A program made the position numbers and the translations under genes. Below the pieces are notes generated by a model, which searched no databases, was not told the DNA's origin, and worked only from the letters and a program-made list of their open reading frames with translations. Below, piece after piece: positions 35,545 through 47,906 of a stretch of 64,000 nucleotides of DNA (its first letter is position 1; each line of letters begins with the position of its first letter). Source of the DNA: Serilophus lunatus (Eukaryota > Chordata > Aves > Passeriformes > Eurylaimidae); NCBI GenBank assembly GCA_013399895.1, contig VXBA01003818.1, forward strand, positions 225,293-289,292, given 5' to 3'.

Positions 35545-38500
35545 CTAGAAAAGAGCAGCAAAGTCAAGTCAAGAACTGTTACCAGGGAGCTGCAAGTTGC
35601 AGTAGAAATGGTGCACTGTTGGTTTGTTAGTGGTAACAGCTCTGTACTTCTGATGCTGGGAGTAAGACTGACTTCAGCTGCACAAGGGTGGGGAGGGAAC
35701 CACCCCAGCTGTCGGGGTCATTCCTGAATCACATCACAAATCCCAACGTAAGTGCTTATGAACAACATTTTAAGCAAACAGAATGGTTAAAAACGGTTGC
35801 CTACTATGTTGCTCCACGTAGAGGGAATGGAAATCCATGACCATTTAGTGACAATGTCCTGTATTTTCTAAAAATCCTAGATGAAAAACTGTAAACAAGC
35901 ACTAGTTTTTTGGGCTGTTTTTAAGCAATGAGTATCAACTGTCTGCCAAATTCTGCTTTTCAAATAATCTCAGCTACATTACATGTAGTTACATTCTTTT
36001 TAGACTAGAATCATAGAATATCTCCACTTGGATGGGACCCATAAAGATCATTGTGTCCAACTCCCTACTCCTCACAGGACTACCTAAAACTAAACCATAT
36101 GGCTAAAAGTGTTGTTCAGACACTCCTTGGCCTCTGGCAGGCTTGCTGCCATGACCACTTCCCTGGAGAGCCTGTTTCAGTGCCCAACCACTCTCTCAGT
36201 GAAGAATTATTTTCCTAATGTCCAGTCTGAACTCCCCCTGATGCAGCTTCATTCCCTTTCCTTGTGTTCTATTACTGGTCACCTGAAAGAGATCAGCAGC
36301 TCCTCTCCACCACCTGCCCTGAGGAAACAATAGACTGCAATGAGATCTTTCAGGTTTCTCTTCTCCAAGCTGAACAAAACAAGTGATCTCAGGTTGCTCC
36401 TGTTTTAAGTCTTGCCCTTGAGGCCTTTCACCATCTTGGCTGCCTTCCTCTGGACACACTCTATGGATTGATGTCCTTCTTACAGACAGGCACCAAAACT
36501 AATTTTACCAGGCACTGAAATGAGACCAACAGGTCTGTACTAACCAGGGTCTTCCATCTTCTTAAAATGGAACAACATTTGCAAACTTCCATTCAACCGT
36601 ATCTCTCTTTGCAGTTGAAAAAAAATGGAGAGAGGTCTCACAAGAACATTGGCCAGTTCTATAGAACTAAAAGCATAGAAGTTATTAAAATGAGGTTCTA
36701 AAACAGATTGTCTAATCCTGGGAAACAGTTATTGTTTAAATACTACTGTCTCTAATCTGTCAACAGAAGCTGAGGTTTTAAGCAAGTAAGATGGGCAGTC
36801 AAAAAAAATACTTCTGAACATTAAAAAATTATGGTTTGTTCATTCCACTTATCAGGCCACTGATTTTGGTAGCAGATTCATTGTTGTGATCTTAAATAAA
36901 CTAAGCACATGTTTTTTGGTGGGTTTTTTTGCGGTAGGGTGAGTTTTGGAGTGGGTTTTGTTTTGTCCTCCCATGCTGTTGGTCCAAACAAAAACATGTA
37001 GCAGGAAGAAAATGTGTGCCATATAGAATTTTTGTTTCTTGGAAAAATGTACTTCTTGTTTACTGAGAGGTCAGAAATTGTCATTTGAGAACTATAGCTG
37101 TGAGAGCAGGAGTAACAGTGCTATCTCCAGATATTCTTTTGGAACCAAAGATAACAAGGTGTGCAGCTGAAAAAAATTAAAAGGAGATTTGGGTTCTACA
37201 TTTGGAAGTGTAGCTGGCTAATTTAACTTTCAGAATACCGTGTTTTCCTTACTCAGAGCTACTCCAGAGTAATTAGGTTCCTACAAGAACCCAGAATTCT
37301 GAACAGTCATTGAGACACAAAATATTTATCTCTACAAAGAGTACAAATGATCAAAAATTCCTTATAATGTAAGAGTTTTTACACTCTTATAAAACTACAC
37401 ATGAAATTTCACATGAAACTAGAGTTCAGGAGTCCTTTCACACTGCAAGCTTATACAAATAAATAGCTTTAGAGCCATTCTTACAGACATTCAATCCTTC
37501 ACCCTTCACTATGTATCTACAATACTATGGGCAGAGTATCTGCTGCTAATTCCAAAGTAGTTTGGCTCCCACACACTAAGAAGTCCTCTAGACTGCATTT
37601 TATTAAATTAGCAAAATCAAACTAAATTAGTGTGAAATAAAATACTAAATTCTTGTTCTCACTCCCAAGAATGCTATGACAGAGTTTCACTGGTACACTG
37701 GCTGTCAAAGCAGTACATGGCTTGCATGTCTCACACCTCAAGATTAGAGAAACCTGGTACAGGGTTTCCTCCCTCCACAAAGGATAAAAAAGACCCAAAG
37801 CTGTCTTGAGAATCCAGTGGATTAGAGGCACTGAAAGGCCTCCATGACGTACAGCAGCAGCCCCACCAGCCCCAGCACACACCATCTGCCCAAATACAGC
37901 CTGTCAAGGGCAAGTAATCCCCGTTCACCACAGCCATGAACACCCATTACAGCCAAGGAACACACTGGGAAAAGCCAGAGCTAAAACACTGCTGAGAATG
38001 CGCAGAGTTAAACAAAATATGCAGGTACCCTGATATATATGAGCTGGTATTGAACAGCTGCCTTTTATTTCTTGCTCAGTGCCACTATTCCCTCTGCAAG
38101 GCACAGAGATTCTCCAAAGTCTGTACTGCTTTTGTGAAAACAAAGAAATCATTAATGATATACACAGGAAAGTTTACTGTTCCCATCTGCAATGAGCACT
38201 TACCAGGAATGAACACTCACAGCATTACAACAGCAGGATTTATGTGTGGTATCCCTGGTGCATACCTGGTTAGCTTTATTGTTTTCCTGAATTCATTAGT
38301 AATCGGAGCTTTGTAGCCTCCTTTCCTCAATAAGGAATCTATGGTTTGAATGTGGTCCCATCCTGTTGAATTTTACAGTAGCAAAAATTAGTGAGAAATC
38401 CAGCAATAAAAGCAGATGTTGCAAAAACAAAGAACAGTGTGTGGTGCTATTGGGAACAGAAGCTCTGATGTTTGGTATAAACCAGAACGTTCTTCCCTAC

Positions 38501-41500
38501 TTAAGAACAGCTGAAGGAAAAACAACACACAGGATTTCTTTACACACACAGTTCACTCTACAAACAACATATATGTTTGACGTAAGATTTTCTAGTTGAA
38601 ATATCCTGAAAGTGAACCTACTCTGCCCAGGTGTCCTACACTGGAGGTAAGACATAACATTTTTCTTTTTCCAAGTGGTCAGGTATGATCATGTATCACA
38701 GTCACTTTATACACTGTGAATGGCTATGGCAGTATGAAAAACTAAATTTCTTTATGAAGTAAAATTTAAAAGAATTATTAGTTGAGTATGTGCAGAGGAC
38801 TCCAGAGATCAGAACTTCTTCGTAAATATCACTTAAATTTACAGTGATATATCTAGTATTAGAACTACCATATATTATGTTAAAGGTGTCTGGGCAAGAG
38901 AAGGAGTGATGGATTAAAAATATAGATTCATTGCTGTTCTCAATAAAATCTTTATGCTACTCAAAACTCCTATTTGTTGATTTTAAAAAGCCTAATATTT
39001 TAAGCAGATGTTAGACAAGTTATTTCCAAAAAATGCAATGTATTAGTCACGTTGTTACATTAAAAAAAATCAAAACCCTCTAGCAGTTTCAGGTTCACTG
39101 AAATGATTTAGAAATTCTGTATCACATCTCTTCCCCCTACCCTGTCCAATTCCTGAATTTTAAAAAACCTTGGAACGACTCTGCACTTTTAAGCAACTAT
39201 TTGGAAACAAAATTATCAATTAAAGATGATCATAAGTAGAGGTATCAGCCAAACCCTTTGCAAACAAACAAATAGAGGCAAAAATAAAAAGAAAAATCAG
39301 AAATGCAAAATGTCAAAGATTGAGACAGATCAACTTCGGAAGACAAAAAACAGTGAGCACTCAGTCAGCTGCTTGGTTGAAAAGATTGACCAAAAGATGA
39401 CTATTGAACAAAATCTATCTATTTTGGACTTTTGTATTGAAAATAGTTCCCTTGTGTTTGCCAAAAACCCCGGGAGGTTGGTGTTTGTAAAAGGATTTGA
39501 GTACCAGCAGAAAGTACCCAACTGAAAAACAACTCGATCACTGGAAGTTTAGGAATAAATCAGCAGCCAGGATAATTGCACAGGCATCCCACTGCTCAGG
39601 AGAGCTTCTGCATGTCCCTAACATTGGAGCCTAACAACTGTACAACTGTACAACTGTTAGCCTGGCTGACAGGACTGTATAGCACCCCTCCATATTTTAT
39701 TTTCCTACAGCTACACCACATTTATGACTGGCTTAAAAAGCAGCTGCATTTTACTGAACCCCCACAGAGGATTGACACAGGCAGGAACTGGCATTTTATA
39801 TAAGAGTCTTCTTACAATTAAGTCTTGCTCCATCATCTGACATCAGTGCAAGGTCAAATATTGCATTTTAGATTTTTAAGCATGTTTAAATTCTTCACCA
39901 GATCATATGAAATAAAGTGCAACAATGACCTTGCTCCTTCGCAACCTCTGGTAAGTAGGTGGCCGTGCGCTTTGATCCTTTCTCGTTGATGAATTCTATT
40001 CTAATGCCATGTACACCCACCTGCAAGAAAGCAGCAACTTGATTAGTACATTACCAGAGAAAAAGGTACAACAGATTTCTAACATGCTAAAACCCAAAAC
40101 ATGAACTTTTCAGTGGTTAATACCATTTTTGCAGATTTCAGGAGGTGGCACTGCAGTGGGTATGATCTTTTTGAGAGGTGTTCACCTTACAGCCATGTAA
40201 GCTCAGCAGTGGCACAGGGATGTTCCTCCACTCCACACCATGGAGCTTCATTCCTGGGCTGCAGGAAATCCAGCTGAGGTGCAAAAGTCCTTCTGTCTCC
40301 AAGTTTACTGTCTCCTCTGACATTGTCATCAATGTTGTTGCCAATAAAATCACCTGTTCACCAGCTATAATCTGCAGGTAACCAAAGAGCTGGCATATCT
40401 AATGAGGCTTCAATTAAGAGCATTAATTTTGTTCAAAGCAACTGCACAATCAAAGATTTGTCACGCTACAAACTCCAGTCTGCTCATGTATGACAAGGAA
40501 ACTTCTGCTCATGTATGACAAGGAAAAGGAAACAATCCAAAGTACTCAGCCTCAAACTCCTATTTCCATGCTACTAAGTATTATCACATGACAAAATGCA
40601 GCATGGAAACCAAGATTACTAATGCCATGGAGCTAGACGTAGATGAAGTCAAAATACCAAAAAAACCCCAAACAACAAACCCCACAAAAAAAGAGTTCTG
40701 GGCATTTTTCCAGGGCATTGTTTAAGCTCCCCTGTTTCTAAGGTACAATAACTCTGTGAAAAGTACCTGTGCTGTTCCAGTGCCAGAAAGTTTTCAGTTG
40801 CTTTTGAATTCTGTGCATAAACACAAAGCATTAGTAGATGGCTGTTTTTAGTTTCATGCCCACATAATCAAGATATTATTTCCATTTAAATCCAAAGTTC
40901 CCAACACTGTATGTGAAAGTGAACAATCACTGCTTAAAAGGGTATCATGTTATTTGGTGTGGCACTTGCTTGTGGACACAAAATTAATCAAGAAATGTTT
41001 TTCCAGTGATCACTTACTTTAACTGCATGGCAGTCAAAAAACAAATCAGGAGCATTTACAAAGCTCTACCACTTCTTCAATTGCCATATTTGCTTATATT
41101 ATGACTTTACTTTTGAATCTTTTCATTCTTTGCACATGATATAAGCATGCAGAAATAGCAGGAAGAGTCTCTTCTGACTGGCCATAGCCTCAACAATTTT
41201 TCCCATGAATCTAACATTGTTTATAAATAATAAAAATGAAACTTTGCAGTGAATTGAATCTGTTAGCCTCAAATTTTAATGTGATATTTTATTACCAAAC
41301 ACTCCTAAACCCCAACTTTCATAACATGGATATATAATCGCTAGAGAGATCAAATCTGTGCACTCAGAAGATGTAATTACAAACCCAAAGGGCCTCCAAG
41401 TAAAATGAAACAGTGACAGAAGCTGAAATGAGCCTACTGAGTTTATTGCGAAACCAGCAAGTTTTTGCAGCCGATGATTTTATTACTGTCTCTATTCAGT

Positions 41501-44500
41501 TCCTTAAGCAGTAAGATTAAATATTTCCAGGTATTGCACACCTTCAAATCCTGCAGAATAGGATATTCTAAATGCTGCACAAGGGTTTTGCATAACAGTG
41601 ACCCCACAGTATTCACAAGCAACAGACCAGGAGCACTAGTGATGTATTAAGTATGGTGCAACATCCAAATTGCATCACTGCTCTGGATGTGTCCCATTAA
41701 CCATTTTAATTGACTTTTATGTCCATGTCTGTAGAAAAAATGTATGTACAGCAGAATGAACACAACTACACTCACAATTCCTCTGGTTGGGAGAATTCCA
41801 TAGCATTCTGTGGAGCATGAATTCCAACCGTGTAGCTGATTAGGACTCTCAGTCCAGTACAAATGGCTTTTCATTGTTCCAGTTAAATCAAAACCAGTCT
41901 TGAGTTAAATAAATGGAAGCCACACACAAGCAAAATAAGAATGATCCACACCAAGACTGGCATGGGCACAGTTTGGAATTTATTTTGAGTTCAAGAGACT
42001 AGTGTTCCCACACTGATGAAAACTTCTGTGAGACTCCCAAAACATCCCAGATGGGAGGTAAGGGCTGGCTGGGTCTGTGTTTGGGAGGCATTGACTATAA
42101 CTGCCCTGCCTCCCAGGACCAACAAACACCTTCATACACAGTCTCAGGTCTGCTTCTCAAACTAAAAATACTGATGCACTACATGCAACATTCTGTAGAA
42201 CAACAACATCTGTCTGTGCAGTTCAGAAAAACAAACCAATCTTTTGCAGAAGGAGTTCAACTGTCTGGTCTATTACCATTTATTAGGGAAATTGCTACCT
42301 ACAGGTATCCTCCAGAGCTGCAAAACGACCACACAATTGCTGTTTCAGCCTCCCACATGGATAGGAATCTATTTAAATTGTTGCTATTGCGAGAGGAAAG
42401 TGAAGATAAGGAGAGAGACTTAGAAAGGCAAAAACCAATCTCCCGCAACAGAAATATTTCTGTGGGGTTTGAAAGCATGAAATATTATATTCTATATATC
42501 CAGAACTTCTAGATACAAACTTTCTGGCCACTATAAGTGGACAGAGCCTACCTAAAATGAGATCCCGTGACAATATTAAGTTCACAGACTGAAACTAAGC
42601 CTAAGGATTGCCTTAAATCACCTTTCTTAATTTTACTTCTGGACTGACCTTAACATAACTTTAGGCCTTGCTGTGTACACATTCATACTCATTTATATAC
42701 ATTAGATTTTAATGAATTCTTTATTTACATACACCTTGAGATGGGAGAAAACAGGCACATGCCACATTGATTGTTTCACCAAGTGCCTCTGGCACTTGCT
42801 AAATTACTGCCCACAATACTTTATCTATATCTAAGAAAAAACTGCTCCAAAACCAACTCTGAAACACAAGTTCAAGCAACAGGCCTGTTAGACTGTTCTG
42901 TCCTAAAGTTCCAAACACTGTTCACTAATATGTTCCCTTTGGACAGACACTCCAACCATCCTGAGAGGAAGAAAAAATATTCTCATTAGACTATTCATGG
43001 AGAATTTGGACAAGCACCTTAACATCAGACTTTGTTGAAACTTAAGCTTCTAGTCCACTGTGGAGTAAATTACCATCTGATAATCATTCTGTTCAGTGTC
43101 ATCTACTACACCGAAACCTGTAAGAGATTTGCAAGCTATTATCACTAATTAGTTCAATCGTAAAGCAGTTTTCCAAAAATACATCGAAGCAGGTAACAAA
43201 GAGCCTGTTAGAAAGAATCCACACAGAATGCTCCAGAGCTGGAGCAGTGTGGTGTCCCTTGGTGTCAGACACAAGCCTCTGCCTGTTCCGTCTGTCCACT
43301 CAGTGTCTGTGTTCTCCCCCACTGCAGACCCTGCACAGTCTGTGCCACCACAACACCCTGCTCTGGGTTACAGCCAGTCCTTCCACTGACTTGGGGTTTG
43401 TCAGCTCCACTTCTGAAGAGCACCAACCTATAAACATTTGCTAACCAAAAGCTGGCCTAGAACTTGCACACCATTCCTTATGATACCACGTAACAGTAGC
43501 TTTCCCCTCTATTTACCTGACTAACACAATGGAAATAGCTGTACACAAATGTGTCTGGAAATAGAACACTTCAGATTAAGTGACTATCACTACTTTCTAG
43601 AAACTAAACCCATTTCTTACTAACTGAATTCTATAGCTTCTTAGCACCGCTTTTTCCTGATCATCTCTAGTAGTGTCTAAATAACAATGGAGCCAAAAGA
43701 CTCCTCAGAAGGGATGACTCGTGGTATGGAGAGGAAAATAACTGAGATCAAGATTCTTTCTTCTCTAAGGAACAGAAGCTATGAGAGCTGCTGGTGTTGC
43801 TGCACTTGCAGGTAGGAAAGAATTGCCACAACTCTTAAATGCACCTCCTTTGTCAACAATGAAAAGCCACCTTTCAGTCAACATTATCAGCTACAACTAT
43901 TTAAGCTAATATTTAAACCAGTGCACACAGGCTAAAGGCCTTTTGTATTAACACAGTCAGCATGTACAGTTCTGCAGATTTGACTTTACTGAAGAACAGT
44001 AATTTCAGGGCAAAGACCTCTTTCAAGGTATTTTAAGGAAGAGCCACTGTTTAATTGTAGTTATTTATTACCCCGTTGGAATTACAGGATTGATTTCTAA
44101 AATTTTTTTATTGTAATTACATACAATTGCAATGCTTTAGGATCTTTTAATAAAAATTGAGAAGAGGGTCTGAATTAGCAAGGGAGACTTTACTGTCTGG
44201 CCACACCCTTTCTACTCCAGATTGTTAATTAAATTAGCAGAATTAAATTTAAAGGCTTTCATTTGCTGTAACTTGAAGTAGAGAGGAGTTGCTTTTCTCC
44301 TTTGTACCTCTAGAAAAAAACGCAGCAGGGGACACATTAAACCACTTGCCATTGTAACATACCCTGCAGCTGTACCCTCCCAAGGAGGCAGAGCCAGCAG
44401 CAAGGCTGGAACTTGACATGATCCCACCTTACACACGCCATTCCTGGGATGTGCATCCCTCCAAAGGCCCTTCCAGCACAGGCTTATTTGCCCCAGTTGC

Positions 44501-47500
44501 AGACTGACAGATTCACAAACCAAACAGAAAATCTTCCTAAAGGACCCAAAGTCATGGTACTTCACAGGAATCTATTCAGACTCTTCTATGTTCCTCTTTT
44601 TGGGGTGCTGCCAACTACATATGCAGTTCCCAGTGCAACATGAGATTCAAGTGTATCTGTAGAGACGATCAACAACAAAACTGGAAGTATCCTAAGGCAG
44701 GAATTCAAATTTCTGCAGGAAAGACCGAGTAGAAGGACAGAACAAAGATGAGGGCAAGAAGAATGGCAGTATGGATAAACATGAGTTTATGTGGGGAAGG
44801 AATGACTGCTATCAATAGCAAATGTGTTTAAAACTAACTGGTCTTTACAATTTGTCCCATGAGTAGTCCTTTGCTGTCTGATCTTTAATAAAAGAGCAGT
44901 ACCATCACAAAAAAAACCCCTTATCTTTTTGTTTCTCATGTTGTCCATTGCTCTGAGTGGAAAGGCTGTGCAACTCCACCCCAGCAGCAACCAGACACCT
45001 CAGGGCTTTGCTGAGCAGAAATGGAGACACAGTTCCTATGCTCCCAAAGTTCCTTTCAAAACCTTACATCTCTTCATCTACTGAAGTGCATTGCAATTCA
45101 GACAAAGTAAGTAAGAAAGAATGCTAAGTTATATTTTAGGAAGCATCCTAGTGAACAGGGCGCTGAAGTGGTTCTTTAGAGGTGCATACATTCTCCTAAT
45201 TGCTTTTATAAAAGGTGAAAATGGCAGCAATTTGAAAAATCATGTGGAAGCTAATAGCAGTGAATTTACATAACTCCTGTTTACTTGATTGAAAGTTTTT
45301 GCTGGAAAAGGATCTTGTATCATTATTTACAACTGAAATATTCATCTATTTAGTTTGGGAAGGCAATTCCTCCGCCAGAGAAGAGACCTACCACTCTCTT
45401 TCAGGATACTGGAGACTCTCCTGAGCTGTGCCTTTAGAAGACTTTGTTTCTAAGTCTGCAGAGCACTGTGAGTTGTCTGAATTGACAATTCTGAAATATT
45501 GTGACCTCTGTCAGCAAAATGTTGAACTGGTTCCCACGAGATCACCAATAGCACACCTACAGATAGAGGGTCTCCTGCCAGGCTGATGTTTTTCAGGATT
45601 ATCTCAGCATTAGTGGACATGAAAGATGCAGAATCTGTCTTTACATCATACTCTAGACATCCTGAAATGTCCTTTTGCCATTAATATTGCATAACTGCAG
45701 CTCTCTTAAAAGAAAGATGTTTGACATGAGCCATCTCACTCATGGGCACACAGCAATGAATCATTCTTTTAAGGACTAGCAATTACAATTTTTTCCCCTC
45801 ATATTTATACATTCTTTCCCCCAGCCTGTTTTGTATGGAAACCTACTTTGTGACCATTTTTTATAACTCCTAGGAATTTGCTTAAAGTTTTAAACCCCTA
45901 TAATGAAAAAACCTTAAATAAAATAGAAGACAGCAACTAAGCAAATGGATAACACAAGGACTATTGTATTTTTGACCCCTCCATTCTTCCCTCACAAGTT
46001 CAGGCTTTCCAATAAGAATTGTAAAAATTCAGAAATTCAATCAAAACTTAGCAAGACTAGAGTTCTGCAATAAGCTTGACTACACCATTAAAGTCTCACA
46101 GATTCTGCAGCAAAAGGAAGGACAGAGGAAGCAAAAGCCTCCTTTGTTTCATACAGTATTAGTTATGAATCAGCAGCCTCCCAAGGAACAAAACTAAAAC
46201 CATTCTTTCCAAGGGAGAGCAGATTTTTGAAGTCAGGCTTTGGTTTCAGCTTTTCTTTAAGGATGAATATTTGGATCATCTTAGAAGTTTTTCTGAGACA
46301 ATTAAACAGTATCTAATAGTATTTATAGGCTACCACATGCAGAGAGCTAAATGCTATTTCATTATGCACTTCATAGTTTGCAAATTTATTCATAGTCTGA
46401 TTTTGAATAAATTATAATAAATGGAATTAAATTAAAAAACAATGATTGCTACCAAAAGTCAATCTAGTAGAGGAGAAAAATTCTACCATTTTGATTTAGT
46501 ATTAACAGTCCCTCCAGTCTGATTACTTGAAAACACTGTTTGAAGTACTTGAGCAGCTCAGTGACAAGGCAGGCAAATGCTCTGAAAAGGCTTCTTGTTG
46601 ACAATGTACAGTTTCAGCTAAGATTTATTTTTGGTCTGGCATTACATAAAAAATTAATATTTCTGATTATGATGAAAATGCTGATAAACCCCAAAGAACA
46701 CCTGGATTCATCCCATTCAGAATTATGTATCAGAAGGTAAAAAGCCCTTGTCATTATAAGGTGAACAGAAAGTGCATTTTTGTTAATTTTCAGCTACATT
46801 AAAATTCATAATGATGAGGTAACTGTTGGATACCTCTTCCTGAGACAGTGGGGCCTCTTACTGTTCTAACAACAAATGCAATTTCTACTCAACATGTATT
46901 TTTAGCTGTAAATACAACAGAAAGCCTCTTTCTCTTAAGAAAGTCTAAATATTTAGCGAGGCCAAGTTATTATTAGAGGGAAATACTGTAGCTTGTCTCT
47001 GGCATTATAACATCTGCCTATTGTGTGACAATTTCAAAATTTTTTTATGTCCACTCCAATATAGATTCAAACAGCAACAGAACACGATGACCAAGATGAG
47101 AAGTTTATCTCATGTCTAGTAGCTTGCTTTTGGAAGTGTCTAATGTCAAATAATTGGGGAAAAAAAGCAGAATAACACAGACTAATACTTCTGTCAGTAT
47201 ACTTTGTCATACATACGTCAGCATTTGCTTCTTAATCTCTTTTATGCTGCTGTTCCCAGAGAATGCATGCAGGTTTCCCAGAACCTGGCAATTAAAATAG
47301 ATTCAGCTCCATGCGTAAGCAGCAAAGAAAACTGAGTAATGATTTACTTGGCCTCATTGTACAAAGGCTTTGTGGGGTCTGTGCAGGCCAGTAACTCTGA
47401 AAGCAAATAAAGTTTTGGAAAAGATAAATGCCTTGCTCCTATAAGCTAAATAAGGCAGCTTGTTCTGGGGTTGCTATGCACCTCAGGACACCCTTGCTCA

Positions 47501-47906
47501 GACAACACCTTGTCTGATGGAGTCTTAGACATCAAGACAACTGTGCAGACAACTCCAAGTGCCTAAGTGGGCAAACCCATAACTTTATTCCATTTTCATG
47601 GATCAGATTTTTAAGGTGATGACAGTTCTATCAAAAAGTATCTTTTGATTCTATGCATAAAACCACGTGTGGTAGAGTCCAAAACAGTGACAGCTACACT
47701 AATATATGCAGATCATTTAAACAGTGTGACTTTGGCTACAGGTGCTCATGGTATCAAAGCAATTTTTTTAAAAGATACCTGACATTCTTACCTCCCAATC
47801 CATGTAGTCACATACATCTTCAAAGTTAGTGAGTAGAGACACTGAGCAGAAAAGCCGTGGCAGCTCATCCCTCGTCATGGGGGGGAAACGACTATCTTTA
47901 AGGGCA
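35430..47906 (-). CDS. AMMECR1: AMMECR1, 3' part of coding sequence, four joined exons
   Basis: On the - strand the join 47906-47792, 40020-39930, 38362-38266, 35544-35430 reads in frame to a stop, giving about 138 C-terminal residues of a protein of about 330. Intron phases are 2 (entering the first exon), 0, 1 and 2. The recognised sequence includes SRFPPMTRDELPRLFCSVSL, GVHGIRIEFINEKGSKRTAT, KAPITNEFRKTIKLT and the ending HHFQNGIGHPLPPYNHYS. These belong to the AMMECR1 domain (RAGNYA fold). The protein is nuclear in human; its biochemical role is not established, and variants cause midface hypoplasia, hearing loss and elliptocytosis. The exon with the signature LRGCIGT motif is upstream, beyond 64000. 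The paralogue AMMECR1L is disfavoured by the C-terminal sequence and by linkage to TMEM164. Confidence 0.95.
35545..38265 (-). other. AMMECR1: AMMECR1 last intron
   Basis: This 2.7-kb GT-AG intron has phase 2. It is occupied in part by the CR1 remnant at 36003-36668. The rest is AT-rich and without a supported gene. Confidence 0.88.
36003..36668 (-). mobile_element. CR1 LINE copy with an internal reverse-transcriptase deletion
   Basis: The 3' end is nearly intact: on + it starts with AGAATCATAGAAT, the complement of the CR1 terminal octamers. The portion up to about 36500 decodes on - to a broken ORF2 C-terminal tail (motifs QVTSNRTQGKGMKL, FRLDIRK). From about 36515 to 36668 it decodes, with frameshifts, to the N-terminal reverse-transcriptase region (ELANVLVRPLSI, EDPG, ISVPGK). 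The catalytic core between these parts is missing. It is inactive. Confidence 0.85.
38266..38362 (-). CDS. AMMECR1: AMMECR1 coding exon
   Basis: This is a 97-bp exon with acceptor TTCAACAG and donor ACCAG/GTATGC. Two bases complete a Gly codon; WDHIQTIDSLLRKGGYKAPI and NEFRKTIKLT follow, with a split Arg codon (phase 2) at the end. It reads without interruption and matches the C-terminal half of the AMMECR1 domain. Confidence 0.95.
38363..39929 (-). other. AMMECR1: AMMECR1 intron
   Basis: This 1.57-kb phase-1 intron contains a short 8-bp tandem repeat (ACAACTGT three times, 39634-39657). I recognise no other element in it. Confidence 0.88.
39634..39657. repeat. Three tandem copies of an 8-mer
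   Basis: ACAACTGT is repeated three times without mismatch. It is a minor local duplication in the AMMECR1 intron. Confidence 0.8.
39930..40020 (-). CDS. AMMECR1: AMMECR1 coding exon
   Basis: This is a 91-bp exon with acceptor CTTTCTTGCAG and donor GCAAG/GTCATT. It starts in phase 0 and encodes VGVHGIRIEFINEKGSKRTA, then TYLPEVAKEQ, ending one base into a Gly codon. The GVHGIRIEF strand is part of the conserved core sheet of the domain. Confidence 0.95.
40021..47791 (-). other. AMMECR1: AMMECR1 intron
   Basis: This 7.8-kb phase-0 intron contains a perfect 25-bp tandem duplication near 40479 and an A/C-rich tract near 40660-40690. A 153-codon open frame on + at 42051-42512 has no recognisable domain. 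Nothing else is supported. Confidence 0.87.
40479..40528. repeat. 25-bp tandem duplication
   Basis: Two adjacent 25-base units (40479-40503 and 40504-40528) begin TCTGCTCATGTATGACAAGG. They are nearly identical, which suggests a recent slippage or duplication event. Confidence 0.85.
47792..47906 (-). CDS. AMMECR1: AMMECR1 coding exon (most 5' in window)
   Basis: This is a 115-bp exon after TCTTCAACAG, with donor GGAG/GTAAGA. It begins with the last base of a split codon (expected Ser) and encodes ALKDSRFPPMTRDELPRLFC and SVSLLTNFEDVCDYMDWE. The Met in DYMDWE differs from the Leu I recall in the human protein, a mild change. The exon before it, with the GCIGT motif, was not found up to 64000. 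Confidence 0.95.

Noticed and set aside
36196..36459. - strand open frame of 87 codons
   Set aside because: It is also part of a CR1 ORF2 C-terminus in the deleted copy.
42051..42512. Longest open frame of the window (153 codons, + strand)
   Set aside because: It lies inside an AMMECR1 intron on the opposite strand. It has no recognisable domain and no exon-like borders or neighbouring poly(A) evidence. A frame this long can arise by chance in 64 kb.
35430..47906. AMMECR1L as an alternative identity for the - strand gene
   Set aside because: The ending HHFQNGIGHPLPPYNHYS and the adjacency to TMEM164 fit AMMECR1 better than the paralogue.
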